The position numbers and the translations under genes are program-made. A stretch of 64,000 nucleotides of DNA from Planoprotostelium fungivorum (Eukaryota > Evosea > Variosea > Cavosteliida > Cavosteliaceae). Positions within the stretch are counted from its first letter, which is position 1; each line of letters starts with the position of its first letter. The notes beneath the pieces are model-generated. The model did not search any database. It had not been told where the DNA came from and was given only the letters and a program-made list of their open reading frames with translations. Shown here piece by piece: positions 44,461 to 54,197 of the stretch. The DNA lies in assembly GCA_003024175.1 (NCBI GenBank), contig MDYQ01000081.1, positions 124,001 to 188,000 of the forward strand, read 5' to 3'.

Positions 44461-45287
44461 TTGAGTTGTCTCTTTTGGGTGGGTTATTAGCCGGGTTGTT
44501 TGGGGCCGCCCTGTGGGGGGGTCCTGGGGTGTGGCCGTTATGGGGGGTCACCCTAGTGGTGTGGGCCACCGTGGTGGTTCCCACCGGGAACTGGGGAACC
44601 ACCGTGGGGGTGGACCCCCCCACGGTGTACTGGGGGGCCCCCCACGGGGGGACTACCCTGGCCGATTTTACTTTTTTGTTAGTAGTTGCCACCGCCGGGG
44701 TGGCCGGGGTAGTTCTCCAGGGGCGTCCCCACGGGGTAGAACAACTACTTCTTGGTGGGATCGCGGTGGGGGCGGGCTGGGCCACCCTCCACACGGACCA
44801 TCTTGTAGTGTTGTATCTTAACCTCGAGTTGCAAGCGCTTGCGTTGTACACCCTTGTTGGGTATCACCGTCACCACACCCCCGCCATGGACGCGGCTCTT
44901 CGATACCTACTGGCGGGGCCGTTAGTTTCTGGGTTTACCCTGTACGGATTTGTTGGGGTGTACCTCCACACCGGTGGGTTTACCCTTGGGGAGGGAACCC
45001 CACCGGAAAGTCCTTGGATTACCGCGATGGTTCTGTTTAAGTTAGGAGCTTTTCCATTTTGGTTTTGGACACCTCCGGTGTATGACCCCCTTGACTGGGG
45101 AACTCTTGCCCTAGTGGTAGGCCCGGCAAAGGTTAACCTTTGGTGGCTGGCCACGGTGGGGTTAGCTCCGGTAGTGGGGACCACTACGGTAGCCGTCGCC
45201 GCGGTGGGCTCGGTGGTGGTTGGCGCGGTTGGAGGATACTTTCAGGTGACTGCGGCGGGAGTTCTAGCGTATTCCGGGGTGATCAAC
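44457..45287 (+). CDS. nad2, 5' two thirds
   Basis: Starts MIELSLLGGLLAGLFGAA. Conserved LYLNLELQALALYTLVGY, AALRYLLAG and MVLFKLGAFPFWFWTPPV match nad2. Cut at the N. Confidence 0.92.
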
Positions 45288-45288
45288 N

Positions 45289-45976
45289 CCCACCGGGAAC
45301 TGGGGAACCACCGTGGGGGTGGACACCCCCACGGTGTACTGGGGGGCCCCCCACGGGGGGACTACCCTGGCCGATTTTACTTTTTTGTTAGTAGTTGCCA
45401 CCGCCGGGGTGGCCGGGGTAGTTCTCCAGGGGCGTCCCCACGGGGTAGAACAACTACTTCTTGGTGGGATCGCGGTGGGGGCGGGCTGGGCCACCCTCCA
45501 CACGGACCATCTTGTAGTGTTGTATCTTAACCTCGAGTTGCAAGCGCTTGCGTTGTACACCCTTGTTGGGTATCACCGTCACCACACCCCCGCCATGGAC
45601 GCGGCTCTTCGATACCTACTGGCGGGGTCGTTAGTTTCTGGGTTTACCCTGTACGGGTTTGTTGGGGTGTACCTCCACACCGGTGGGTTTACCCTTGGGG
45701 AGGGAACCCCACCGGAAAGTCCTTGGATTACCGCGATGGTTCTGTTTAAGTTAGGAGCTTTTCCATTTTGGTTTTGGACACCTCCGGTGTATGACCCCCT
45801 TGACTGGGGAACTCTTGCCCTAGTGGTAGGCCCGGCAAAGGTTAACCTTTGGTGGCTGGCCACGGTGGGGTTAGCTCCGGTAGTGGGGACCACTACGGTA
45901 GCCGTCGCCGCGGTGGGCTCGGTGGTGGTTGGCGCGGTTGGAGGATACTTTCAGGTGACTGCGGCGGGAGTTCTAG
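45289..45976 (+). CDS. nad2, contained overlap copy
   Basis: A segment wholly contained in the following one; internal nad2 sequence only. Confidence 0.85.
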
Positions 45977-45977
45977 N

Positions 45978-47218
45978 GGGGCCGCCCTGTGGGGGGGTCC
46001 TGGGGTGTGGCCGTTATGGGGGGTCACCCTAGTGGTGTGGGCCACCGTGGTGGTTCCCACCGGGAACTGGGGAACCACCGTGGGGGTGGACACCCCCACG
46101 GTGTACTGGGGGGCCCCCCACGGGGGGACTACCCTGGCCGATTTTACTTTTTTGTTAGTAGTTGCCACCGCCGGGGTGGCCGGGGTAGTTCTCCAGGGGC
46201 GTCCCCACGGGGTAGAACAACTACTTCTTGGTGGGATCGCGGTGGGGGCGGGCTGGGCCACCCTCCACACGGACCATCTTGTAGTGTTGTATCTTAACCT
46301 CGAGTTGCAAGCGCTTGCGTTGTACACCCTTGTTGGGTATCACCGTCACCACACCCCCGCCATGGACGCGGCTCTTCGATACCTACTGGCGGGGACGTTA
46401 GTTTCTGGGTTTACCCTGTACGGATTTGTTGGGGTGTACCTCCACACCGGTGGGTTTACCCTTGGGGAGGGAACCCCACCGGAAAGTCCTTGGATTACCG
46501 CGATGGTTCTGTTTAAGTTAGGAGCTTTTCCATTTTGGTTTTGGACACCTCCGGTGTATGACCCCCTTGACTGGGGAACTCTTGCCCTAGTGGTAGGCCC
46601 GGCAAAGGTTAACCTTTGGTGGCTGGCCACGGTGGGGTTAGCTCCGGTAGTGGGGACCACTACGGTAGCCGTCGCCGCGGTGGGCTCGGTGGGGGTTGGC
46701 GCGGTTGGAGGATACTTTCAGGTGACTGCGGCGGGAGTTCTAGCGTATTCCGGGGTGATCAACGCGGGGTATCTTTTAGTTTTAACTTGGGCGGGCACCC
46801 CCTGGGGGTTGCGTACTACTTGGGGGTGTACCTGGTAGGAACCGCCCTTGTGGTGGCGGTTGCCTCCCCTATGGTGGCGACCGGGGTGGCCCACCTGTCG
46901 GGGTGGGTCGCTCTTGGAGCGGCCACCCCACTACTTTTGTACTACGGGGTACTTAACCTGGGTGGGCTTCCGGTGTGGCCCGGATTTTTTGGTAAAATCT
47001 GGCTTGTTACCTGGGGGGTTACCCTGGGGTGGGGTCTAGTAGTTGTAGTAGTAGCGGCTTCTATCTTACCGGCGGTATACTACGTGGGGCTAGCGGTGGC
47101 CGCCCTCTTTGAGGGGGGCCGACCCGGCCGACCTGGGCGGTGGTCTCCCCTGACGGGGGTGGCTCTTACCCTTGGGGGGACCGCTCTTGTTGCTAGTGTA
47201 ACCGTTTTTGTAACGTAG
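45978..47218 (+). CDS. NADH dehydrogenase subunit 2, to stop
   Basis: Complex I membrane subunit. Runs to AYSGVINAGYLLVLTWAG, then changes frame at a G/C run near 46790 (probable run-length error) and continues GVAYYLGVYLVGTALVVA to [11 protein letters not shown]. The TAG stop (47216-47218) lies inside the following tRNA-Ser. Confidence 0.92.
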
Positions 47219-47283
47219 CTCAATGGCTCCAAGAGCATCGGCTTGCTACGCCGGTGGCACAGGTTCAATTCCTGTCGTTTTGG
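47209..47283 (+). tRNA. tRNA-Ser(GCU), mitochondrial
   Basis: 75 nt. D-stem GCTC/GAGC, anticodon stem TCGGC/GCCGG with loop TTGCTAC (anticodon GCT), T-arm ACAGG/CCTGT, discriminator G. The variable loop is only 4 nt, unlike the long arm usual for Ser. The acceptor (TGTAACG/CGTTTTG) pairs at positions 4-7, but the first three pairs are T-G, G-T and a T-T mismatch. It overlaps the nad2 end by 10 nt. Confidence 0.75.
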
Positions 47284-47284
47284 A

Positions 47285-47711
47285 ATGAACTCAACCGAAT
47301 TAACACGTTTTATCACCGGGTGGCGCGGGTATCTTCTAGGTCAGCGACACCAATGGTACCCACATCAACGAGTGGGGGGAACCCGTACGGGTTGGCTTGT
47401 TGCCGCTCCGGTGCACCAGGTGCACCAGTTTAAACGGGTGGCACATCTTTTGGGAGGGTTATTTGTTGGTGGGGCAACCTTGTGGTTGTACGGAGTGGCT
47501 CAGATCAACATGGGAGAACGACCTCGTCGGGAGTCTGACTACCAAGACCATCCTAACGAGTTTTGTTGGGGACGATCTTGGGCGTTGTGGTGGTCCGGCC
47601 AATTAAGTAACTCGGTCTATATTCGTTGGCGTCGATCCCGAACAGATCGAGCGGCTGTACGACTAGGTCGACCCTACCCGTATCGTCGGGTGGTCCGCCG
47701 CCGGCGAAGTC
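47285..47711 (+). CDS. rps2, 5' overlap copy
   Basis: Starts [18 protein letters not shown] right after the tRNA. This copy has six Gs at about 47375 and is open, whereas the copy at 47954 has five and shifts. Confidence 0.55.
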
Positions 47712-47712
47712 N

Positions 47713-47887
47713 TGTAGTAGTAGCGGCTTCTATCTTACCGGCGGTATACTACGTGGGGCTAGCGGTGGCCGCCCTCTTTGAGGGGGGCCGACCCGGCCGA
47801 CCTGGGCGGTGGTCTCCCCTGACGGGGGTGGCTCTTACCCTTGGGGGGACCGCTCTTGTTGCTAGTGTAACCGTTTTTGTAACGTAG
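47713..47887 (+). CDS. nad2, 3' overlap copy
   Basis: Last 57 residues of nad2 with the stop. Confidence 0.9.
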
Positions 47888-47952
47888 CTCAATGGCTCCA
47901 AGAGCATCGGCTTGCTACGCCGGTGGCACAGGTTCAATTCCTGTCGTTTTGG
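47878..47952 (+). tRNA. tRNA-Ser(GCU), overlap copy
   Basis: Identical to the gene at 47209. Confidence 0.75.
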
Positions 47953-47953
47953 A

Positions 47954-49060
47954 ATGAACTCAACCGAATTAACACGTTTTATCACCGGGTGGCGCGGGTA
48001 TCTTCTAGGTCAGCGACACCAATGGTACCCACATCAACGAGTGGGGGAACCCGTACGGGTTGGCTTGTTGCCGCTCCGGTGCACCAGGTGCACCAGTTTA
48101 AACGGGTGGCACATCTTTTGGGAGGGTTATTTGTTGGTGGGGCAACCTTGTGGTTGTACGGAGTGGCTCAGATCAACATGGGAGAACGACCTCGTCGGGA
48201 GTCTGACTACCAAGACCATCCTAACGAGTTTTGTTGGGGACGATCTTGGGCGTTGTGGTGGTCCGGCCAATTAAGTAACTCGGTCTATATTCGTTGGCGT
48301 CGATCCCGAACAGATCGAGCGGCTGTACGACTAGGTCGACCCTACCCGTATCGTCGGGTGGTCCGCCGCCGGCGAAGTCGACGGCGACCTCGCCTAACTC
48401 GACGGTGGGCTCGCCTTCGCCGGGGGGGGCGATTACCTCGTGGGTGTTACCGGGCGCCCCCCGTGGTTCAAGCGTTGACCCGATGGTGGCGTCAACGTGT
48501 GCGTCAACCCGGGTGGGACCACCCTGTTGAATCAACCCCGTTGTACCGACGTCGTTGGGGAGGTTTCCCGGTGGTGGGCCCAGCTGGGCTAACACCCGGG
48601 TGGGTTCGAATTTGGACCACCCGGGTGGTCCAACGCCATCGTCGACGTCGTGGGTGGACCCCCCCTGGTGGGGTTCGCCGGTGGGGTACCCCGGTGGGGT
48701 GGACTCGACCGACTTATCGTCCGCGTCGGCCGGCTCGTCGCCACCGTCGGCGAACATCTCGAACTACTCGGTGGTTGTCACGGTTTCAACAATGGCCTAG
48801 CTTTTTTCCCGGGGTGGTAGCCACTACCGCGACTGGGGTAACTTCTGTTTTGATGGAGGAAGCTCACGCGGTGGGATTGCCCACGGTGTTGTGGGCCACC
48901 GGGGTGGCCCCCGGACTAACTCCGTGGGCGGTGGCATGGCCGGCCACCCGGTTAGACGGGCTAGCTCGGTGGTTAACCCTCGTTTGGGGGTGGTTTCGAG
49001 GAGCTGCCCTAGTGGGGGCTGCCGTTCGCCGCCTAAGCGTGGGTCTTTCTCACCGGAGTA
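47954..49060 (+). CDS. Probable ribosomal protein uS2, Arg-rich
   Basis: Likely small-subunit ribosomal protein. Early region: [18 protein letters not shown] and [18 protein letters not shown], comparable with the S2 'fvgTK' and 'RWlGGtLtN' regions. C-terminal region: [18 protein letters not shown] followed by [16 protein letters not shown], matching the S2 pattern 'av.EA..lgIPvv...D......ipgND'. Between them lies a long arginine-rich insertion not usual in S2. The frame shows no stop before trnL and stays open through it into atp9, so the true 3' end is unclear. One G-run shift lies near the start. Confidence 0.55.
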
Positions 49061-49142
49061 GTGCGCCTGGCGAAATGGTAGACGCGATGGACTTAAAATC
49101 CATTCAGACTTACTGGTGTCGGTTCAAGTCCGACGGCGACGA
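49061..49142 (+). tRNA. tRNA-Leu(UAA), mitochondrial
   Basis: 82 nt with the class II long variable arm. Loop CTTAAAA gives anticodon TAA. D-region TGGCGAAATGGTAGACGC and T-arm GTCGG/CCGAC are standard. Acceptor GTGCGCC/GGCGACG pairs at positions 4-7, while pairs 1-3 are G-G, T-C and G-A mismatches. This fits a precursor that needs 5' editing. Confidence 0.93.
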
Positions 49143-49203
49143 ATCCGGACGGTCCGGGGAAGTCCCTGGCCGGCACGGTCACGACGTACACACACACGAG
49201 TAT

Positions 49204-49425
49204 ATGGCAGAATTAGGAAAATTAGTTGGAGCAGGACTGGCCACCATCGGCCTTGTTGGAGCAGGAGCAGGGGTAGGTATTGTTTTTGGATCTTTGATTT
49301 TGGCAACTTCACGAAATCCGTCTCTTCGGGCAGAACTATTTCGCTTGGCTATTCTAGGGTTTGCCCTTACCGAAGCGGTTGGACTACTTGCGTTGATGAT
49401 GGCGTTTTTGATTCTATTCCGGTAG
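49204..49425 (+). CDS. ATP synthase subunit c
   Basis: c-ring subunit of the F0 proton rotor, 73 residues in two helices. [20 protein letters not shown] is the glycine-rich first helix; [18 protein letters not shown] is the loop; the second helix carries the proton-binding glutamate in [21 protein letters not shown] 49204 is chosen by family length. The upstream frame is open from rps2 through trnL. Confidence 0.97.
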   Translation: MAELGKLVGAGLATIGLVGAGAGVGIVFGSLILATSRNPSLRAELFRLAILGFALTEAVGLLALMMAFLILFR

Positions 49426-50568
49426 GTGCGTATTAAAAACGGATTTTTAACTCGGGCGTTGTACTACGCCGGAGTAAACCATACCACTCCGGCAAACCTA
49501 ACCTACGCGTGGAACTTCGGCTCTCTTGCGGTGTTGTGTTTGGTGTTTCAAATTGTAACAGGGGTTTCCCTTGCAATGCATTATCCCCCTGATGTGGACC
49601 TAGCGTTTGCCTCGGTTGAACACATTATGCGGGACGTTCCAGGAGGGTGGCTTGTTCGTTACATGCACTCTAACGGGGCGTCAATGTTTGTTATTATTGT
49701 GTACGCCCATATCGGACGTGGATTGTACTACACCTCGTACGTGTGGCCTCGACAAGGGGCTTGGGCGTTAGGAGTAATTTTATTCTTACTAATGATTGTT
49801 ACCGCCTTTTTGGGGTACGTTCTACCGTGGGGTCAGATGTCTTTTTGGGGGGCAACCGTAATTACTAACTTAGTGGGAGCGGTTCCCGTGTTGGGGGGTG
49901 ATATTTTAATTTGGTTGTGGGGTGGTTTTTCCCTAGGTAACGCCGCCCTAACTAGATTTTTTGCTCTTCATTTTGCGTTACCCTTTGTTATTGCTGGGGT
50001 GGCTGCCGTTCACATTGGTTTAGTTCAACATTTTAGTTCAAATAATCCGTTAGGGGTTCCCTTTATGGTGGACTCTATTCCGTTTACTCCGTACTACTTG
50101 GTAAAAGATGTGTGGGGGTTTGTTTTGTTTGGATTTTTCTATGGCTTCTTTGTTTTTTTTGCCCCTAACTTGTTAGGTCACCCGGACAACTACATTTTAG
50201 CTAACCCGATGGTGACTCCAGCACATATTGTGCCGGGGTGGTATTTTTTACCCTTTTACGCTATTCTACGAGCGGTTCCCGACAAGTTTGGGGGTGTACT
50301 TGCGATGGCGGGGGGAATCCTAGTTCTTTTGGCGTTGCCTTACCTTTCGGTGGCAGATCTTCGAAGCATGCAGTTTCGTCCTTTGTCTCGGGTGGTATTC
50401 TGGCTGTGGGTTGGAAACTTTTTATTTCTAGGACTTATTGGTGGACTTCCAGCGAAGGCGGTTCTTGCGCCAACCCTTATTGTTGCGGGGTTGGTGTATT
50501 TCGGGTATCTACTAGTAGTTCAGCCTGGACTAGACCGTTTAGAAAACTTTCTAGGTCGTCATCGTTAA
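49426..50568 (+). CDS. Cytochrome b
   Basis: Complex III core subunit with two heme b sites, 380 residues. It starts at a GTG directly after the atp9 stop (no spacer). Heme-region motifs: GSLAVLCLVFQIVTGVSL, MHSNGASMFVIIVYAHIG, GYVLPWGQMSFWGATVIT and FALHFALPFVIAGVAAVH. The Qo-site motif, normally PEWY, reads PGWY in this copy but PEWY in the overlap copy at 50908, so the Gly is almost certainly a base-call error. Ends LENFLGRHR. Confidence 0.97.
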   Translation: MRIKNGFLTRALYYAGVNHTTPANLTYAWNFGSLAVLCLVFQIVTGVSLAMHYPPDVDLAFASVEHIMRDVPGGWLVRYMHSNGASMFVIIVYAHIGRGLYYTSYVWPRQGAWALGVILFLLMIVTAFLGYVLPWGQMSFWGATVITNLVGAVPVLGGDILIWLWGGFSLGNAALTRFFALHFALPFVIAGVAAVHIGLVQHFSSNNPLGVPFMVDSIPFTPYYLVKDVWGFVLFGFFYGFFVFFAPNLLGHPDNYILANPMVTPAHIVPGWYFLPFYAILRAVPDKFGGVLAMAGGILVLLALPYLSVADLRSMQFRPLSRVVFWLWVGNFLFLGLIGGLPAKAVLAPTLIVAGLVYFGYLLVVQPGLDRLENFLGRHR

Positions 50569-50586
50569 TCACGGTGTACATGTATG

Positions 50587-50658
50587 GGGGGTGTAGTTTA
50601 CCTGGTAAAACGGTTGATTTGCAGTCAGTAGAAACGAGTTCAAGTCTCGTCACCTCCA
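50587..50658 (+). tRNA. tRNA-Ala(UGC), mitochondrial
   Basis: 72 nt. Loop TTTGCAG gives anticodon TGC. Acceptor GGGGGTG/CACCTCC is fully paired and contains G3-T70, the universal alanine identity pair. D-stem GTTT/AAAC, T-arm ACGAG/CTCGT. Two wobble pairs sit in the anticodon stem. Confidence 0.88.
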
Positions 50659-50698
50659 GGGTTGTTTAGGTTACTACTTGGTTTGGGTTTACCCACAC

Positions 50699-50906
50699 AT
50701 GAAAAATAAATTTAGCAAACTTTTCGAAAAAGAAGTAACTCAGCTTTTTGAAGGTTGGGAAAAAGCCGATGTTGGACGAGTAGTTTCCGTGGGAGACGGA
50801 ATTGTTCGAGTAGCCGGTGTAGCTGGAGTTCGCTCGGGGGAGCTACTTCACATTGACACCCGAACCGGGGTGGTAAGTGCGATGGCTCTTAACCTTGAAA
50901 AAGATT
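50699..50906 (+). CDS. atp1, 5' overlap copy
   Basis: First 69 residues of atp1, [18 protein letters not shown] onward, cut by the N. Confidence 0.9.
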
Positions 50907-50907
50907 N

Positions 50908-51415
50908 CTTTATGGTGGACTCTATTCCGTTTACTCCGTACTACTTGGTAAAAGATGTGTGGGGGTTTGTTTTGTTTGGATTTTTCTATGGCTTCTTTGT
51001 TTTTTTTGCCCCTAACTTGTTAGGTCACCCGGACAACTACATTTTAGCTAACCCGATGGTGACTCCAGCACATATTGTGCCGGAGTGGTATTTTTTACCC
51101 TTTTACGCTATTCTACGAGCGGTTCCCGACAAGTTTGGGGGTGTACTTGCGATGGCGGGGGGAATCCTAGTTCTTTTGGCGTTGCCTTACCTTTCGGTGG
51201 CAGATCTTCGAAGCATGCAGTTTCGTCCTTTGTCTCGGGTGGTATTCTGGCTGTGGGTTGGAAACTTTTTATTTCTAGGACTTATTGGTGGACTTCCAGC
51301 GAAGGCGGTTCTTGCGCCAACCCTTATTGTTGCGGTGTTGGTGTATTTCGGGTATCTACTAGTAGTTCAGCCTGGACTAGACCGTTTAGAAAACTTTCTA
51401 GGTCGTCATCGTTAA
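50908..51415 (+). CDS. cob, 3' overlap copy
   Basis: Last 168 residues of cytochrome b, here with the normal PEWY motif. Confidence 0.93.
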
Positions 51416-51433
51416 TCACGGTGTACATGTATG

Positions 51434-51505
51434 GGGGGTGTAGTTTACCTGGTAAAACGGTTGATTTGCAGTCAGTAGAAACGAGTTCAAGTCTCGTCAC
51501 CTCCA
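51434..51505 (+). tRNA. tRNA-Ala(UGC), overlap copy
   Basis: Identical to the gene at 50587. Confidence 0.88.
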
Positions 51506-51545
51506 GGGTTGTTTAGGTTACTACTTGGTTTGGGTTTACCCACAC

Positions 51546-53051
51546 ATGAAAAATAAATTTAGCAAACTTTTCGAAAAAGAAGTAACTCAGCTTTTTGAAG
51601 GTTGGGAAAAAGCCGATGTTGGACGAGTAGTTTCCGTGGGGGACGGAATTGTTCGAGTAGCCGGTGTAGCTGGAGTTCGCTCGGGGGAGCTACTTCACAT
51701 TGACACCCGAACCGGGGTGGTAAGTGCGATGGCTCTTAACCTTGAAAAAGATTCAGTTGGAGCGGTAGTGTTGGGAAAAGACGCAGAAATTGCTCAAGAT
51801 GACCCGGTTCGTCGATCAGGAGCTCTACTTTCCGTTCCGGTGGGACCCGCCCTTGCGGGTCGGGTAATTGATCCACTTGGACGCCCTCTTGATGGGGCCG
51901 GCCCGATTCAGTCGGCCGCCACCGCCCCGGTAGAGACTAAGGCGCCCGGTATTCTTCAGCGAAAATCAGTGCACCAACCTTGTCAAACCGGAATCAAAGC
52001 TATTGACAGTTTGACTCCGATTGGTAAGGGTCAGCGTGAACTAATTATTGGGGATCGCCAAACCGGAAAAACCGCTCTTGCGGTGGACACTATCATTAAC
52101 CAACGGGGTGATCACGACGCTGGACATACATCAGCGTTGTGGTGTGTGTACGTTTCGGTAGGACAAAAACGTTCTACCCTAGTTCAAATTGTTGAGGCCC
52201 TACGTGGGGCGCGTGCCCTTGAGTATACCACCGTGGTGGCCGCCACCGCGTCGGAGGCGGCCTCACTCTTGTATTTGGCGCCTTATGCGGGGGCGGCGGT
52301 AGCAGAGTGGTACCGAGATAACGGGCGCCACGCGGTAATCGTGTACGATGATCTTTCTAAGCAGGCGGTTGCCTACCGGGAGATGTCTCTACTTCTACGA
52401 CGGCCACCTGGCCGGGAAGCTTACCCCGGGGACGTGTTTTATCTTCACTCTCGGTTGTTGGAAAGAGCAGCTAAATTGTCCGACGCGTTAGGAGCTGGGT
52501 CGCTTACTGCGTTACCCGTGGTAGAAACCCAAGCCGGGGACGTTTCCGCTTACATTCCAACCAACGTAATCTCGATTACTGACGGTCAGGTTTTTCTTGA
52601 AACCGAGATCTTCTACCGAGGAATTCGCCCTGCAATTAACCCGGGTCTTTCAGTTAGCCGGGTGGGATCTGCCGCCCAGGTAAAATCGATGAAACGGGTT
52701 TCAGGATCATTGAAGCTAGATCTAGCCCAATATCGTGAGATTGCGGCGTTCAGCCAGTTTGGATCGGACCTTGATGAGTCAACTACCCGGCTACTAAACC
52801 GAGGGGTGCGCTTGACCGAGATGTTAAAGCAACCTCAGTATCAGCCGCTGCCTGTAGCCGATCAAATGGTAACCATTTTTGCTGGAACTAATGGATATTT
52901 TGACGGATATCCAGTGGCCGAGGTAGGCGGGGTAGAACGTTACCTACGAGAGGTAACTGGCCGACCTTTCTGGCGGGGGCTGCTAACCCAGATGGGGGCC
53001 GCCGACGTGGACACCACCCTAATGCGAGTGGTGTGTGATACCCTTCTGTAA
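51546..53051 (+). CDS. ATP synthase F1 subunit alpha
   Basis: Non-catalytic nucleotide-binding subunit of F1, 501 residues. Start [18 protein letters not shown]; a GTG at 51525 is an alternative. Walker [16 protein letters not shown], then [36 protein letters not shown] and the arginine-finger region [19 protein letters not shown]-terminal helices end [11 protein letters not shown]. Complete and uninterrupted, with less G+C-biased wording than its ribosomal neighbours. Confidence 0.98.
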   Translation: MKNKFSKLFEKEVTQLFEGWEKADVGRVVSVGDGIVRVAGVAGVRSGELLHIDTRTGVVSAMALNLEKDSVGAVVLGKDAEIAQDDPVRRSGALLSVPVGPALAGRVIDPLGRPLDGAGPIQSAATAPVETKAPGILQRKSVHQPCQTGIKAIDSLTPIGKGQRELIIGDRQTGKTALAVDTIINQRGDHDAGHTSALWCVYVSVGQKRSTLVQIVEALRGARALEYTTVVAATASEAASLLYLAPYAGAAVAEWYRDNGRHAVIVYDDLSKQAVAYREMSLLLRRPPGREAYPGDVFYLHSRLLERAAKLSDALGAGSLTALPVVETQAGDVSAYIPTNVISITDGQVFLETEIFYRGIRPAINPGLSVSRVGSAAQVKSMKRVSGSLKLDLAQYREIAAFSQFGSDLDESTTRLLNRGVRLTEMLKQPQYQPLPVADQMVTIFAGTNGYFDGYPVAEVGGVERYLREVTGRPFWRGLLTQMGAADVDTTLMRVVCDTLL

Positions 53052-53072
53052 AGCGTGAGGTTTTTTTCTTCT

Positions 53073-53143
53073 AGTAAAGTAGTTCAAAGGTAGAACAACG
53101 GTCTCCAAAACCGTCGATAGGGGTTCAACTCCCCTCTTTGGTG
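53073..53143 (+). tRNA. tRNA-Trp(CCA), mitochondrial
   Basis: 71 nt. Anticodon stem ACGGT/ACCGT with loop CTCCAAA gives CCA. D-stem GTTC/GAAC, T-arm AGGGG/CCCCT. The acceptor AGTAAAG/CTTTGGT is paired except a G-G mismatch at position 2 and a T-G at position 3. Anticodon CCA with UGA used as a stop supports the standard code. Confidence 0.92.
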
Positions 53144-53197
53144 TGCAGTTCGCACGGTGAGTCCCCAACGAATTTGTTTTTTAAAATAACCTATTTA

Positions 53198-53572
53198 ATG
53201 CCTTCTAGAAAACCTCGACCAAAACGTATCGATCCGACATTTCTTCCTCGACGGTGGCTTTCTTGGATTGTTCTTGAGCTTGCTATCGCAGCTGTGGCTT
53301 TGGAATTTCCTGTTAACGAAGTGCGCTTACTAGCGGCAGCACTCTTTTTGAGTTGGTTTCTAGTTAGCTCGATTTACATGTTTGCTACTCTTCACGAGAT
53401 CGACCGAAGAACTTGGAACCAACGTGTTACATGGGTTACTTGTTGGACGTGGGTTAACCTGTTTGTTTTAGTGTGTTTGCAATATCCGTACGACGATAAC
53501 TTTCGCCCAACGTGGGGGGGCGCCTACAAAATCTGGATCTGGATTGTAGTACATCTTGGTCCATGGGCTTAA
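53198..53572 (+). CDS. orfC: unassigned membrane protein
   Basis: 124 residues from the ATG at 53198 (MPSRKPRPKRIDPTFLPRRW). A basic N-terminus is followed by about three hydrophobic segments (WIVLELAIAAVALEF, LAAALFLSWFLVSSIYMF, CWTWVNLFVLVCLQYPY). It overlaps the rpl11 start by 10 nt. It lies beside atp1, so a small ATP synthase or respiratory subunit is plausible, but I recognise no family. Confidence 0.7.
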   Translation: MPSRKPRPKRIDPTFLPRRWLSWIVLELAIAAVALEFPVNEVRLLAAALFLSWFLVSSIYMFATLHEIDRRTWNQRVTWVTCWTWVNLFVLVCLQYPYDDNFRPTWGGAYKIWIWIVVHLGPWA

Positions 53573-53922
53573 CCCGGTTAACCGCCCCCGCTGGTGAAGC
53601 CCGTCCGGGAGCGCCACTTACTCCAATCCTAGGTCAACAACAAATTAAACCGGCCGACTTTATTGCAGAGTTTCACCGACTGTCGGTGGGGTATACCCCT
53701 GGAGTACCTCTTGGATGTCGAATTTATAAAACTGGAGCCAACAAGTTCACCCTTCGGGTGGCCCCCCCCACTTGGACTACTCTTTTTACTTCGGCTGCAA
53801 CCGGCCGAGTTGTAACCCGAGAGGATGTTTACCATCTTGCTCACTACCGGGCGATGGCCACCCCCACGGGGGTGGCCACCTTACTTGGAACTCTAAAGTC
53901 ACTCGGATTTCGTCTCAACTAA
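53563..53922 (+). CDS. Ribosomal protein uL11
   Basis: Large-subunit protein of the GTPase-associated centre, 119 residues. GEARPGAPLTPILGQQQI matches the family 'GkA.P.pPvGpaLGq.g', followed by KPADFIAEFH and a strand region KTGANKFTLRVAPPTWTT. The ATG at 53563 lies within the end of orfC. A 22-nt palindrome lies near its 3' end. Confidence 0.9.
   Translation: MGLTRLTAPAGEARPGAPLTPILGQQQIKPADFIAEFHRLSVGYTPGVPLGCRIYKTGANKFTLRVAPPTWTTLFTSAATGRVVTREDVYHLAHYRAMATPTGVATLLGTLKSLGFRLN
53856..53877. repeat. 22-nt palindrome in rpl11
   Basis: Arms GGCCACCCCC and GGGGGTGGCC around a 2-nt AC spacer, within codons for MATPTGVAT. A similar G+C inverted sequence recurs in orfD near 54090. Confidence 0.7.
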
Positions 53923-54197
53923 CTCAAGCGGGCGGTTGGTCTAGATGGTCCACCCTGGTAGTTCCGGTTCGTATTCAACCGGGGACCACTCTTCGAGAAA
54001 ACTTTTTCCACGGCCACTCCAGAACAACCGGCTTGTGTTCACCTAAATTTGGTTGGGGAACTAGTTTAACTCGGGTGGGTTCTGCTCTGTGGGTGGCCAC
54101 CCCCACGGGGTGGGATGTTCTTCGCCCGGCGGGGTGGTTTACCCCGGCGGGGTGGCTATGGCGGTTGGCCCAAACCTTAAGCTATGCCCACCCTTAA
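53922..54197 (+). CDS. orfD: unassigned short frame
   Basis: Open frame between rpl11 and rps12 reading WSTLVVPVRIQPGTTLRE, FFHGHSRTTGLCSPKFGW, and ending RLAQTLSYAHP at 54197. It overlaps the rps12 start by 14 nt. No ATG start was found in the spacer, so a non-ATG start or start inside rpl11 would be needed. The content is moderately basic. I cannot assign it to a ribosomal protein. Confidence 0.4.
   Translation, partial: TQAGGWSRWSTLVVPVRIQPGTTLRENFFHGHSRTTGLCSPKFGWGTSLTRVGSALWVATPTGWDVLRPAGWFTPAGWLWRLAQTLSYAHP

Noticed and set aside
50587-50658. tRNA-Cys(GCA) reading of this tRNA
   Set aside because: The 7-nt loop set by the paired stem gives anticodon TGC, and the acceptor has the alanine G3-T70 pair.
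53925-54000. A tRNA gene suggested by GGTTCGTATTCAACC
   Set aside because: No acceptable D-arm, anticodon stem or acceptor could be built around it.
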